Below the pieces are notes generated by a model. It had not been told where the DNA came from and made no database searches. It worked only from the letters and a program-made list of their open reading frames with translations. Below are positions 53,046 to 61,728 of a stretch of 64,000 bases of DNA, one piece after another. This stretch comes from Bacillus sp. MYb209 (lineage in GTDB: Bacteria > Bacillota > Bacilli > Bacillales > Bacillaceae_G), in NCBI RefSeq assembly GCF_002975175.1, contig NZ_PCNZ01000003.1, forward strand, positions 124,001 through 188,000, given 5' to 3'. The translations under genes were made by a program, and so were the position numbers. How positions within the stretch are numbered: position 1 is the stretch's first letter; the number at the start of each line of letters is the position of its first letter.

Positions 53046-53205
53046 AAATTCTTTTGATTCATATATATCATAAGTATGTTTTTTATTCCTCTTCAACCTT
53101 CAACTTTCTCCTTTTCCAACTCTCAAAAAAACTCTTGGACACGTAACTTAAAAATAACGTTTATCATATTGTGAGATATACATGTTCAAAGGAGTGTAAC
53201 TATTT

Positions 53206-53829
53206 ATGTATACTTATTGGCAATCGTATTACTCCCCTTATCATATCACTAATGGAAACTTCGATTCATTTGTACGAAATTACCGAGTTAGTAAAAACGA
53301 AAACTTTTTAAAAGGATATATGCGTTCTTTATGGGAACAACACGTCACTTGGACGCGATTAGCCATTATAGGCATCATCTTTAACTTGCCAGACGTAAAC
53401 GTTACTGTTGGACGTCTTCTACAAAATGCAACACACATGGGGCTATCACTTGAACCATTCTACGGAGAAAATGCAGTAAAAAAATATAGTGCATTAATTA
53501 AAGACCACTTAACAATCGCTGCTGATCTTGTTAAAGCCGCGAAAGCTGGTGATCAAAACGCAGCTACCGCTATAGAAAAGAAGTGGTACGCTAATGGAGA
53601 TGAAATTGTTGAGTTTCTAACCAGTATCAACCCATATATAGAAAAAGAAGAATTTAGAAAAATGTTTTATGAGCATTTAGCGTTAACGAAAGCGGAAGCA
53701 CTTGCCTTCCTAAATAAGGATTATGATGCCAGTGTAAAACTATACGATAAAATTGAAAAAGAAGCATTAGAAATGGCTGATACTATAACAGATGCAATCG
53801 TAAAACAATTTCCGCAAGTATTTCAATAA
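53206..53829 (+). CDS. Conserved protein of unknown function, helical bundle
   Basis: 207 residues, with two related helical halves: WEQHVTWTRLAIIGIIFNLPD and LLQNATHMGLSLEPFYGE in the first, FYEHLALTKAEALAFLNKDYD and DTITDAIVKQFPQVF at the end, with KDHLTIAADLVKAAKAGDQ in the middle. Repeated W/H-x-x-H-x-x-T-R patterns and helix content suggest a four-helix bundle family seen in Bacillus. Function unknown. The ATG follows AAAGGAGTGTAACTATTT. Confidence 0.7.
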   Translation: MYTYWQSYYSPYHITNGNFDSFVRNYRVSKNENFLKGYMRSLWEQHVTWTRLAIIGIIFNLPDVNVTVGRLLQNATHMGLSLEPFYGENAVKKYSALIKDHLTIAADLVKAAKAGDQNAATAIEKKWYANGDEIVEFLTSINPYIEKEEFRKMFYEHLALTKAEALAFLNKDYDASVKLYDKIEKEALEMADTITDAIVKQFPQVFQ

Positions 53830-53835
53830 TAATGG

Positions 53836-53857
53836 GCCGATTTGTCTTCAAATCGGC
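53836..53857 (+). terminator. Terminator of the 207-residue protein gene
   Basis: GCCGATTTG-TCTT-CAAATCGGC with TTATTATTG after it, seven bases after the stop. Confidence 0.82.
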
Positions 53858-53960
53858 TTATTATTGTTTCTATCTAGTTCACATTTTACGCCTCTCCTCT
53901 TTACATTTAGCTTATATCGATATATTTTATTAATATCCGTTTTTTATAGGAGGAAATAGT

Positions 53961-54317
53961 TTGATTAACGCAATTGGTCTCGTATTTATCCTCACAAATA
54001 AGCACGAGAAAAAGAAGAAAGTTTATCTGAATGAAAAATTCGCATTAATAGACATTATTGATTCTAAAGAAGTATTTGATGATGAAGGTAACTCATTAGT
54101 AGAACTAACATGTAAATACAGCATATACTTAGATGAAAAATACTATTGTAAATCTCTCGATGATTATACTGGACAAGTATTCCCCTTCTTAAGCGCAAAA
54201 ATAGGAAAAGGACTTCTCAGAAACTTAAATTACTACTTTTCTTACGTTGATGCCTATGATAAAAAACCACCTGTTAAAGAAATAAGACCGCTTATGAAAC
54301 AAGTAACTAACAGATAA
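53961..54317 (+). CDS. Hypothetical protein (118 aa)
   Basis: A TTG at 53961 follows ATAGGAGGAAATAG. The product has a short hydrophobic start (MINAIGLVFILTN), then charged and aromatic residues (KYSIYLDEKYYCKSLDDYTG, LRNLNYYFSYVDAYD). No family was recognised. A terminator follows. Confidence 0.6.
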   Translation: MINAIGLVFILTNKHEKKKKVYLNEKFALIDIIDSKEVFDDEGNSLVELTCKYSIYLDEKYYCKSLDDYTGQVFPFLSAKIGKGLLRNLNYYFSYVDAYDKKPPVKEIRPLMKQVTNR

Positions 54318-54326
54318 CAATAATCA

Positions 54327-54368
54327 TTCAAAAAGAAAGCATCTAATTTTTGATGTTTTCTTTTTTGA
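54327..54368 (+). terminator. Terminator
   Basis: TTCAAAAAGAAA and GCATC pair with GATGT and TTTCTTTTTTGAA around a T-rich loop, after the 118-residue gene. Confidence 0.7.
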
Positions 54369-54453
54369 ATCAAGAACTCGTTACCTTTCATCCTCTTCTA
54401 AATGTATGTATCCAGGCATACTTTAAATTAAAAACATTGGAGGATTAGACTGA

Positions 54454-54906
54454 ATGAAATACTCAGAAACAATTGTTAGTAAACGGCTTCGAACACTAAA
54501 AATGTCTGGTATATTTTTCATGCTAGTTTTAATCGCATGGCTTGGATATACAAAATTACTTTATGAAAACGGATTTCTTCAAGAAAAGAAAAATTCAGTT
54601 GAAGTAATGCATACTAGCATTACAGGAGAAATTGAAAACACTTTTCATGTAAACTTACAAGGTTATCGTAAAACGAGCCTTGATATCGTAATAAATGCAA
54701 GTAAAACCGATCTGAGCGAACTATCATTAATTGAGCTCATCAATAAATCTTGTTCACGAGATTGCATAGGTGAACCCATAACATATGTGAACTCAAACAA
54801 TGGTTATATCTTTTATAAGGAATCTAACGGAACTAATGTAGCTATAAAGATTAAAAAGCAAGATACATGGGAAATTGTAAAAAAATCAGTTCAAAATGGA
54901 ATCTAA
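54454..54906 (+). CDS. Single-pass membrane protein of unknown function (150 aa)
   Basis: The N-terminus has a helix (MSGIFFMLVLIAWLGYTKLL) with few residues before it, then an extracellular Ser/Thr/Asn-rich part with one CSRDC pair. The ATG follows TTGGAGGATTAGACTGA. A secreted-anchored role is inferred; no family recognised. Confidence 0.6.
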   Translation: MKYSETIVSKRLRTLKMSGIFFMLVLIAWLGYTKLLYENGFLQEKKNSVEVMHTSITGEIENTFHVNLQGYRKTSLDIVINASKTDLSELSLIELINKSCSRDCIGEPITYVNSNNGYIFYKESNGTNVAIKIKKQDTWEIVKKSVQNGI

Positions 54907-54921
54907 AAGGTTCATACAAAA

Positions 54922-54950
54922 AAAGAGTACTTTACTTCAAAGTACTCTTT
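54922..54950. terminator. Bidirectional terminator
   Basis: AAAGAGTACTTT pairs perfectly with AAAGTACTCTTT around five bases, between the 150-residue gene and the Cys-rich gene. Confidence 0.85.
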
Positions 54951-54959
54951 CAAAGAAAA

Positions 54960-55148
54960 TTACCACTTACGGCATTTATCATCATCATCGTCACGTTTAC
55001 GATTGCAACGGCATTCATCACAATCACAATGACGTTTACGATTGCAACGACAATCATCACAATCTCTGCGTCTACATCTTCCAAACATTAAATCATCCCA
55101 AAATCTATTACAATCTCGGAAATGTCTACAACGACAATTATTTCCCAT
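54960..55148 (-). CDS. Cys/Arg/Asp-rich small protein (62 aa)
   Basis: The ATG is preceded by GGGGGGAGTCATATTC. The product MGNNCRCRHFRDCNRFWDD, then repeated CRCNRKR units (about residues 33-52) and ends DDDDDKCRKW. Eleven cysteines in 62 residues suggest metal binding or disulfide cross-links, as in some spore coat or exosporium proteins. No signal peptide. Plus-strand frames across the same region are shadows. Confidence 0.65.
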   Translation of the reverse strand: MGNNCRCRHFRDCNRFWDDLMFGRCRRRDCDDCRCNRKRHCDCDECRCNRKRDDDDDKCRKW

Positions 55149-55794
55149 GAATATGACTCCCCCCTAATACATATTAGAATTCATCATATTCTATGTTTAA
55201 AAGCGTAAAAAGGCTTGTTTAATAGTCTATTTTAAATGTATAAATGTGATGTAATTTGAATCAAGTACTAATTCATGCCTATATTTCCTGCTGTGCTTCC
55301 ACAGCCCCCTTCAACCGCTGCAACATATAACCAATTCCTTTACATCCTTCTAACGGATATGTAATGAGAAATGGCTTTATTACAAAGTTTATGGAGGGGG
55401 GGTTAACTAAGGTAAAATTATAGGATTTGTGACCAAAATATGACCGCTATTCAAATAATAATTTGCTATTTGACATGATTATTTCCATTTTACCCCACAT
55501 GTACATAGGCTTTATTTACAATTAAGCAGATTTTATTTTATATAAAGATCAATATACTAATCTAAAATTTCTGTGTTTACATTTTTTCTTTTTATCTCAT
55601 AATTTTAATTGGGAAAAGGGACTCCACAGTAATTTCTCCTATGATATATATATCATGCTTAGTTAAATTGGTTTGATTTTATAAGGAGCCAAAAACCTCT
55701 AAATGTTTATTTTATTATTACATAAATAATCCTAACATCTCCAAAAATTGATATAATGATACAGTTATTAATAGCAATTAGGGAGATATACAGC
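55149..55794. other. Gene-poor stretch before the YolD-like gene
   Basis: It holds a short copy of the end of the DUF6884-like gene at 55279-55365 (minus strand). Otherwise I see AT-rich sequence with no frame, terminator or repeat I can support. Confidence 0.5.
55279..55365 (-). pseudogene. Truncated duplicate of the DUF6884 gene 3' end
   Basis: The frame TYPLEGCKGIGYMLQRLKGA followed by VEAQQEI and a stop is nearly identical to the end of the intact gene at 56473-56931 (GCRGIGYMLQRLKGAVEAQQ). The start and core of the gene are missing. This is a duplication remnant or the scar of a deletion. Confidence 0.75.
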
Positions 55795-56136
55795 ATGAAC
55801 TATACAAATATACCAAAAAGAATAGGCATGGTTAAGCGGACTCCATTCGCTTCGGTACCGAAGAAATTCAACGGTATTGGTAAGATTGTTAAAAAACAAA
55901 CAAAAGTGGAGCGCCCTACATTAACCCAAGACGAACAAGAAATTATTGAAAACAAGTTATTATGTTCATTTCTTTCTGAAGAGAAGATATTGATTACTTA
56001 TTATAGAGATGGTCATTTGCTTACTAGATATATGACTGTAACTGACATAAATCCGATAAAGAATTTAATAACTTGCACTGATGCATCTTATAACAGAATC
56101 TTCCTTAAATTTATAGATATAATTGATTTGAGATAA
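55795..56136 (+). CDS. YolD-like protein
   Basis: 113 residues from the ATG at 55795, preceded by AGGGAGATATACAGC; an upstream in-frame start at 55756 has no ribosome site. Hallmarks: GMVKRTPFASVPKKFNGIGK near the start and PTLTQDEQEIIENKL, then a beta-rich end (ILITYYRDGHLLTRYMTV). YolD proteins usually neighbour a Y-family polymerase (UvrX-like) in phage and mobile regions; no such gene is present here, so it is an orphan. Confidence 0.8.
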   Translation: MNYTNIPKRIGMVKRTPFASVPKKFNGIGKIVKKQTKVERPTLTQDEQEIIENKLLCSFLSEEKILITYYRDGHLLTRYMTVTDINPIKNLITCTDASYNRIFLKFIDIIDLR

Positions 56137-56472
56137 AAAACATACAGTTTTTTCAAATATAACCGGGAATAAAAATGAAAGAATCTTGTATTCTAAGTTA
56201 AATACAGACAGAGCAAAAGTGTAAGTTCTTGTGAGAGTTAGCAAGATAAAGGCTGTTTGTTTATGTTTTGGGCTGTCTGTTTTGGTTATCGAATACAAAC
56301 TCAATAGAGAAAGCTAAGGAAGCATTTAGATAATAGTTGAGGCCGTCCGATTAAGGACGGCTTCAACTATTATCTAACTTTGATATATTCATACCACCAT
56401 TAGAACCGCCGTTTTCTCCACCATCCCCAACAGTTTGTCCCGTTAGAGCGTATAGGAATCCTACTTTACTTT
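56137..56472. other. Intergenic stretch with terminator and possible gene remnant
   Basis: A strong hairpin lies at 56328-56375. From 56478 down to 56363 on minus there is an open Gly/Asn-rich stretch (ELKSKVGFLYALTGQTVG, GGENGGSNGGMN) ending at a TGA inside the hairpin. It resembles the end of a phage-type or secreted protein, but is too short to call. Confidence 0.35.
56328..56375. terminator. Strong bidirectional hairpin
   Basis: AGATAATAGTTGA plus GCCGTCC pairs with GGACGGC plus TCAACTATTATCT around six bases, one mismatch between; 21-bp arms. Confidence 0.82.
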
Positions 56473-56931
56473 TTAACTCTCCGTTATATCCTGCTGCGCT
56501 TCCACAGCACCCTTCAACCTTTGCAACATATACCCAATCCCTCTACATCCTTCTAACGGATATGTAATGATTTCTTCTGGATATAGCTTCGTCACTACTT
56601 TTTTATGCTTCTTGCCTGCAAGTAAGACAATTTCATCAAACTGAAGTAAGTCTTTTTCAATCATCTGTTTTTGTAATTGTTCTATACTAATAATCTCATT
56701 ACTCTTTGAATCAAATGCAAGATCATAGTTTTCCTGTACAATATCATTTGGTCTTAAAAATCCATGCTTTGCTGATAATATAACCCAGTTCTCGAAAAAC
56801 TCCGCTGCGTATGCCTGACATGCTTTTCCGAACGGGCTAATATATACATTTTTTGCCTCTGCCTCTCCGTAATCTGGGTACTTATCCCAAATTTTCTTTT
56901 TTCCGCATGGAATAATGCATAATCTTTTCAT
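56473..56931 (-). CDS. DUF6884-like protein with N-terminal CGKKK motif
   Basis: 152 residues. It opens MKRLCIIPCGKKKIWDKYP, then YISPFGKACQAYAAEFFENW, ILSAKHGFLRPNDIVQENYD and IVLLAGKKHKKVV. This pattern, with a Cys-Gly-x-x-Lys start, fits families of unknown enzymes (I think DUF6884). A partial duplicate lies at 55279-55365. The ATG has no strong ribosome site nearby (AAGAAATAACG). Function unknown. Confidence 0.7.
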   Translation of the reverse strand: MKRLCIIPCGKKKIWDKYPDYGEAEAKNVYISPFGKACQAYAAEFFENWVILSAKHGFLRPNDIVQENYDLAFDSKSNEIISIEQLQKQMIEKDLLQFDEIVLLAGKKHKKVVTKLYPEEIITYPLEGCRGIGYMLQRLKGAVEAQQDITES

Positions 56932-57250
56932 CGTTATTTCTTACCTCACTTCTAACTTTCTTATGAAATATCAATTTCCCAGTACATTTTTTTACAGAAT
57001 ACTATATAATAATCTTGAAAGATAAAATTACATTATCTTCTATATTTGGTTTAATTTCTTTTAGAACAGTCGATTAAGTATATATATTATTACATAAACA
57101 CACCGTACTAAAGTCACTTTCATACAGCATGCATATACCTCATCCTTTAGTGAATTTGTGAAGATTTCGTAAAATCAAGCATACTTAATCTCCCAATCGC
57201 TATTCAATAGTACAATATATAAATGTAGTATGAAAAGGAGGTGAACAACT
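56932..57250. other. Intergenic stretch, nothing recognised
   Basis: AT-rich; the only features are the ribosome site (AAAAGGAGG) before the gene at 57251 and a weak promoter-like box. No frame or repeat was supported. Confidence 0.4.
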
Positions 57251-57439
57251 ATGAAAAATATACTCCCAGCATTATTAGCTTATATTATTGTTTGTATCAT
57301 CGCGATTATCATTCCAGCATCTGAGGGCTATAATACTGTAGGTTGGAAATTCTTTGTTGGGCAAGCGTACGCAATACCTATTTTCATTATTGCTGCTATT
57401 ATTACATTTTATATAAATAAGAAACGATCTTATGAATAA
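57251..57439 (+). CDS. Small membrane protein (62 aa)
   Basis: Two transmembrane helices (about residues 4-22 and 40-55) with a GYNTVGWKFFVGQAYA loop and a basic end. The ATG has the strong site AAAAGGAGGTGAACAACT. A terminator follows. No family recognised. Confidence 0.65.
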   Translation: MKNILPALLAYIIVCIIAIIIPASEGYNTVGWKFFVGQAYAIPIFIIAAIITFYINKKRSYE

Positions 57440-57448
57440 ACGATAAGT

Positions 57449-57475
57449 AGGATAGCTATTGCTATCCTTTTTTAT
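57449..57475 (+). terminator. Terminator
   Basis: AGGATAGC-TATT-GCTATCCT followed by TTTTTTATTT, ten bases after the small membrane protein gene. Confidence 0.85.
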
Positions 57476-57516
57476 TTCCATCCAATAGGCTCGTCTGTAA
57501 TTTTATAATAAAAAAA

Positions 57517-57544
57517 GACAAGCAGCCAATCTGACTACTTGTCC
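57517..57544 (-). terminator. Terminator of ppaC
   Basis: GACAAG pairs with CTTGTC with extra inner pairing (AG with CT), and a long T-run follows in the minus direction. Confidence 0.8.
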
Positions 57545-57570
57545 TTCCTGTTTATCCGTACTCAATAATA

Positions 57571-58500
57571 TTAAGCTTGGAATGCTTCTGTTAGTACTGG
57601 TACGATTTGTTTTTTACGAGATACAACACCTTTTAAAGTAGCTGTGTTGTTTTCTAATGTTACGTTGTATGCTTTCTCAACAGCGTTTGTTGCTTTACCG
57701 ATCGCAAGACCAACAGAATCGTTAGTTAAGATATCAGTTACAACGAATAAGAATAGGTCTAAACCTTTTTCTTCTACTACTGCAGAGATAACTTTTTCAA
57801 GTTCCGCTTGGTGTACAAGAACGTCGTTTGTATCAACAGCGTTTACTTGTGCGATTTCAACTTTTGCGTTACCCATTTTGAATTCTTTAGCGTCAAGAGA
57901 GATTAATTGCTCCATTGTTTTTCCGCTTAAGTCAGCACCAGCTTTTAACATTTCTAAGCCGTAGCTATCTGCATCTACACCAGCGATTTCCGCTAATTCA
58001 CGAGCTGCTGCTACGTCTTGTTCTGTGCAAGTTGGAGATTTGAATAGTAAAGAATCTGAAATAATTGCAGATAACATTAAACCTGCAACTTCTTTACGAA
58101 TTGCAACACCATTTTCTTTGTACATTTTGTTTAAGATTGTAGCTGTACAGCCAACTGGCTCACAACGGTAGTATATAGGATCGCTTGTTTCAAAGTTAGC
58201 AATACGGTGATGGTCAATAACTTCTAACACACGAACAGATTCGATATCGTTAGCACTTTGTTGACGCTCGTTATGGTCAACTAAAATAACGTTGTCCACT
58301 TCGTTTGCTACTGTCTCAACAAAACGCGGTCCTTCTACTTTAAAATAGTCTAACGCAAATTGAGTTTCACCGCTGATTTCGCCTAAACGTACAGGCTCAG
58401 CATTCATTCCTAATTCTTTTTTCAATTCTGCATAAGCAATCGCAGAACAAATTGCATCTGTATCTGGGTTTTTATGCCCGAAAACTAGTACTTTTTCCAT
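57571..58500 (-). CDS. ppaC: Manganese-dependent inorganic pyrophosphatase
   Basis: A DHH-family pyrophosphatase that hydrolyses PPi. 309 residues from the ATG at 58500 (AGAGGTGG upstream), the family length. Metal-binding motifs: [29 protein letters not shown], with DHH-type His/Asp ligands, and the C-terminal [10 protein letters not shown]. It is a core gene, likely constitutive. Confidence 0.95.
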   Translation of the reverse strand: MEKVLVFGHKNPDTDAICSAIAYAELKKELGMNAEPVRLGEISGETQFALDYFKVEGPRFVETVANEVDNVILVDHNERQQSANDIESVRVLEVIDHHRIANFETSDPIYYRCEPVGCTATILNKMYKENGVAIRKEVAGLMLSAIISDSLLFKSPTCTEQDVAAARELAEIAGVDADSYGLEMLKAGADLSGKTMEQLISLDAKEFKMGNAKVEIAQVNAVDTNDVLVHQAELEKVISAVVEEKGLDLFLFVVTDILTNDSVGLAIGKATNAVEKAYNVTLENNTATLKGVVSRKKQIVPVLTEAFQA

Positions 58501-58619
58501 GTTTTCCACCTCTTCATGAAAAGGATATCTTAAAGAAGCAAATATGACAATATTTAAAGCGTATTTTTTTATAAATTATTGCACTTTCTTCTATATTTTT
58601 CATTGTTTTCACAAATAAA

Positions 58620-58645
58620 GACCCTCTAAAATAATTTAGATGGTC
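58620..58645. terminator. Hairpin between ppaC and the LPMO fragment
   Basis: GACC and TCTAAA pair with TTTAGA and GGTC with one mismatch between; a modest terminator of the decayed upstream gene on minus. Confidence 0.5.
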
Positions 58646-58661
58646 AAAGGTTATCTTTTCG

Positions 58662-58976
58662 TTAAAATAAAGATGGTACTTGCACTACGTTGTTAAATGC
58701 GAAATTGGAGGCTAAACCATTATTCACAAGGTTCACATCAATAATTTGATAAAATGCATTTCCAGTGTCTGCAATCTCCCAAACAGCTACAATAAGATGA
58801 TATCCACTACGGTCAGTTGGTACATTTGCTTCATGTGTTACTGTTATCCCTGATTTAACTCCACCATCATCTTTCACATAGAACGGCACTAAATCTAAAT
58901 CCGATCGTGTTAATGGTTTATTTGGATTCCAATCTTTTTTCGTAATGTAGTATTTCCATTCTTGATCCTTGTGCCA
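58662..58976 (-). pseudogene. Fragment of an AA10 lytic polysaccharide monooxygenase (chitin-binding protein)
   Basis: A stop at 58977-58979 precedes a frame reading HKDQEWKYYITKKDWNPNKP, then LDLVPFYVKDDGG, the middle and end of a Cbp21/GbpA-type AA10 domain ending with NFAFNNVVQVPSLF. The N-terminal half with the catalytic first His is missing, and so are downstream fibronectin or chitin-binding modules. The fragment keeps about 105 codons. Nonfunctional as oxidase. Confidence 0.8.
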
Positions 58977-59011
58977 TTAAAGCGCCCAATTACGAAATTG
59001 GCAAAGGCAGT

Positions 59012-59527
59012 CTAATTATCAAATAGCCCTCTTCCTCTCAGATTTGCGGAAACAGGCTCCTTTTCTATTTCATGTGCCCTTATAGATAACTGGCCGATAT
59101 GGTGGATTTCGTGGACAATGACATGACGTATTATCTCTCCGTGTGTACATTCAATGACTCGGCGCCTAATTGGTGCGTCTCTAGAGCTAATCGGTTCTTC
59201 ATTGAAATCAGTTTCTGAAAGTTTCCGAGAATCCATTTCATTTGTCCAAGATGTCACAAATGGCTTCACTTTCTCGTGGTATTGAGCCGAAAGATTTTTC
59301 ACTTTTTGCAAGCTGGCATATTCTTCAAACAATGGCTCCTCAGGCACTGGTTCACCTCGCAAACCTAAGATCCACATATATTCCACATCTACAATGTGAA
59401 ATAGAGTATGTAGGATACTGCCGAACCCACCGATTCGTTTCTTTAATAGTTCTTCATCCGACATGTCTTCGCACAATGTAAACCAATCATCACGAACTTG
59501 CCAGTTATATTGAAACAGTTTCAACAT
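59012..59527 (-). CDS. DinB-superfamily protein
   Basis: 171 residues from the ATG at 59527 (GGAGG eight bases upstream). The metal-binding His residues lie in LHTLFHIVDVEYMWI and in EIIRHVIVHEIHHIGQLSI; GLRGEPVPEEP is the central loop. Family substrates are usually unknown. It is separated from ppaC by the LPMO fragment. Confidence 0.85.
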   Translation of the reverse strand: MLKLFQYNWQVRDDWFTLCEDMSDEELLKKRIGGFGSILHTLFHIVDVEYMWILGLRGEPVPEEPLFEEYASLQKVKNLSAQYHEKVKPFVTSWTNEMDSRKLSETDFNEEPISSRDAPIRRRVIECTHGEIIRHVIVHEIHHIGQLSIRAHEIEKEPVSANLRGRGLFDN

Positions 59528-59678
59528 GACAGCAACCTCCATCTTTTAGATTAACATTTAATATTCACCAAAAGACTTCAAAATCCCTATTTAATAATAA
59601 CTCTAAAAAACCTGTTAAAACCTTCCACAAACTGGTCCTTTAATAAAACATTCCAGATGAAGTTAAAGGGTCAAAAGA

Positions 59679-59701
59679 AAAACCCTATTATACAGGGTTT
59701 T
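59679..59701. terminator. Terminator
   Basis: AAAACCCT pairs with AGGGTTTT around a seven-base loop, 80 bases past the stop of the GNAT gene at 59782; the same hairpin can serve both strands. Confidence 0.7.
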
Positions 59702-59781
59702 ATCAATCTTTTTTATAAATTAACACACAGACATAATAACAAATATGTCGTTTGAAAATCTCTCTCTTTTCAAATAAAAAA

Positions 59782-60285
59782 CTAAATCATTTTATAATAA
59801 ATAACCGTTGCATCTAACTCACCATTCGGAGAAATTGCATACCTCGGTATTCTGCCGGATTCTTGATAATCTAATGACTTGTACAATCTATTTGAAGGGT
59901 CTCCTTCTCTAGTATCTAATACTAAAAGAGACCTACTTTCTTGTTTCGCTCTTTCTTCTGCTTTTTGCATAAGTGAGCGTCCAATACCGTTACGTCTAAA
60001 GTTTGGATGGGTCATTAACTTGCAAATTTCAGCTCTGTGGATTCCATTTGGCTTTGTAATTAAATGTAGTTGAACACTGCCCGCCACTTTATTGTTTATT
60101 TTAGCAACATATAATATCACTTCTGGTGCTAATACAGTGTGCCAATACAGTGTCGCTTCTTCTCGTTCCAGTGGCGGTAGAAATCCTATTGAAGCTCCAT
60201 CATCTACTACAGTTTTCAACAATTCAGAAAGTTCTTCAATGTCTTCATCAAGTCGTTTAATCTCTTCTATTACTACACTTTGCAT
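59782..60285 (-). CDS. GNAT-family N-acetyltransferase
   Basis: 167 residues: VAGSVQLHLITKPNGIHRAEICKL, then THPNFRRNGIGRSLMQKAEERA (acetyl-CoA loop) and LVLDTREGDPSNRLYKSLDY near the end. The ATG follows AGGGGGAAAAGGA. Single gene with no partner; substrate unknown. Confidence 0.85.
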   Translation of the reverse strand: MQSVVIEEIKRLDEDIEELSELLKTVVDDGASIGFLPPLEREEATLYWHTVLAPEVILYVAKINNKVAGSVQLHLITKPNGIHRAEICKLMTHPNFRRNGIGRSLMQKAEERAKQESRSLLVLDTREGDPSNRLYKSLDYQESGRIPRYAISPNGELDATVIYYKMI

Positions 60286-60419
60286 TCCTTTTCCCCCTTT
60301 TGTTCACTCAATATACACTTGTATATTACCACTAATTATAAGAGAAAAATTAAAGGAGGAATAACTGAATATTAAGTTAAAATTATTTAAGATATGATTT
60401 TTTTAGAAAGGATGGCTTT

Positions 60420-61058
60420 ATGAAATATATTTTAGACAGGACATACGCAAAAGAATTACTTGAATGGGCTAATCAACAAAACCCAGGTCCTTGGTTCGAA
60501 CATTCAATTCATGTTGCCCATGCAACAGAGAACATCACTGTCGAACTTATTAAAAATGGGCATGACCTAGATGTTGACATAGCATACAATGCCGCTCTCT
60601 TGCATGATATAGGAAGATATAAAGGTTTTACCAAATCGGTTATTCATTCCTATGATGGTTATATGTATATGAATGATTTAGGGTTTACAGGAAACGCCAT
60701 TATTTGTGTGACACACTCATTCCCTTGCAAAAATGAACATATAGATATTGCAGCGGAGTGGAGTCTTGTTCCCGATTATACGGAAAGCCGGTTAGTTGAA
60801 ATATTGAACGAACATAGTAACTACGACTTATATAACAAAGTAATTACCCTTTGCGACGCTCTAGCTGACGCAGATGGCTTTACTACTCTTGAAAGAAGGT
60901 TGATTTCAGTTGGTTTACGTCACGGAACAACCGCCCATACATCTTTACATTGGAAGGGATTCTATACAATTAAGAAAGAATTAGAATCTTTAATCGGTAA
61001 AAGCATATACACACTTCTCCCTGATGTAGAGAAATCAATTTATAAAAATGTTGAATAG
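60420..61058 (+). CDS. HD-domain hydrolase-like protein
   Basis: 212 residues with a metal-dependent phosphohydrolase pattern: WFEHSIHVAHATENI (first His), AALLHDIGRYKG (HD pair), CVTHSFPC and CDALADADGFTTLERR (last Asp). The substrate may be a nucleotide; not predictable. The ATG follows AAAGGATGGCTTT. Confidence 0.85.
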   Translation: MKYILDRTYAKELLEWANQQNPGPWFEHSIHVAHATENITVELIKNGHDLDVDIAYNAALLHDIGRYKGFTKSVIHSYDGYMYMNDLGFTGNAIICVTHSFPCKNEHIDIAAEWSLVPDYTESRLVEILNEHSNYDLYNKVITLCDALADADGFTTLERRLISVGLRHGTTAHTSLHWKGFYTIKKELESLIGKSIYTLLPDVEKSIYKNVE

Positions 61059-61140
61059 TAAGATGTAACCTTTCTTCAATAAGAAAGGTTGAATTATTCA
61101 TGAAGGAAATAGCCCATCAATAAAAGAATTAAAATGAAAA

Positions 61141-61683
61141 GTGCAGTTTAAGGAGATGGTGTATATTTTCGGAGAAATTGGAGAACGCGAAATACAAATT
61201 CACGTTTGGAATGATAAAAATCTTGATCTACTTCATAAAATAAATACCCCAGAAATGATGGAACATCTAGGAGGCCCTGAAACGAAAGAACAAATTTTAA
61301 AACGCCACAAACGATATCTTGAACTTGGTGATGACGGGCAAATGTTTAGCATTACTCAATCTCCTGATTTTGTGGAGATTGGCTCCGTTGGGTATTGGAA
61401 AACTACTTGGAATGATGAAAGTGTTTATGAAATTGGATGGAGTGTACTACCACAATTTCAAGGGCAAGGAATAGCAACTCTCGCAATTAAACTAGCAATT
61501 GATGCAGCAATGAAAGAAAACAAATATAAATATATACACGCTTTTCCTTCCATTCATAATCCTGCTTCAAATGCGGTTTGTCGGAAGCTTAACTTTGCGT
61601 TTATTTCTGACTGCGAATTTGAATACCCACCAGGTAACTTAATGCATTGTAACAACTGGCGTTTAATAGTAGCTACAGATTAA
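61141..61683 (+). CDS. GNAT-family N-acetyltransferase (RimJ/RimL-like)
   Basis: 180 residues: HLGGPETKEQILKRHKRYLE, then EIGWSVLPQFQGQGIATLAIKLA and NPASNAVCRKLNF. The exact start is unclear: a GTG at 61141 has no ribosome site, while AAGGAG lies inside the frame at about 61151. The core is intact. Substrate unknown. Confidence 0.8.
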   Translation: MQFKEMVYIFGEIGEREIQIHVWNDKNLDLLHKINTPEMMEHLGGPETKEQILKRHKRYLELGDDGQMFSITQSPDFVEIGSVGYWKTTWNDESVYEIGWSVLPQFQGQGIATLAIKLAIDAAMKENKYKYIHAFPSIHNPASNAVCRKLNFAFISDCEFEYPPGNLMHCNNWRLIVATD

Positions 61684-61728
61684 GAACGATAGAGTACATA
61701 TGTAAGATTCTTATAAACTCTTTCGAAA

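Larger units (their letters stand above)
52502..53205. other. Gene-free stretch with three strong hairpins
   Basis: About 700 bases without a convincing protein gene between the 53-residue gene and the 207-residue protein. It contains a terminator at 52616-52643, a structured element at 52823-52914 and a terminator-like hairpin at 53006-53043, with weak promoter-like boxes between them. It may encode small RNAs. Confidence 0.5.

Noticed and set aside
54867-55150. Two plus-strand frames rich in His, Thr and Ile over the Cys-rich gene
   Set aside because: They are shadows of the minus-strand repeat CRCNRKR; the minus gene has the strong GGGGGG ribosome site and a matching terminator.
56363-56478. 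Gly/Asn-rich open stretch as phage gene remnant
   Set aside because: Only 38 codons, overlapping the end of the DUF6884-like gene in another frame; family cannot be decided, so only mentioned as part of the intergenic entry.
58662-58889. 75-residue frame as an intact gene
   Set aside because: The same frame continues upstream to 58976 with further LPMO sequence, so the start is accidental and the gene is truncated.
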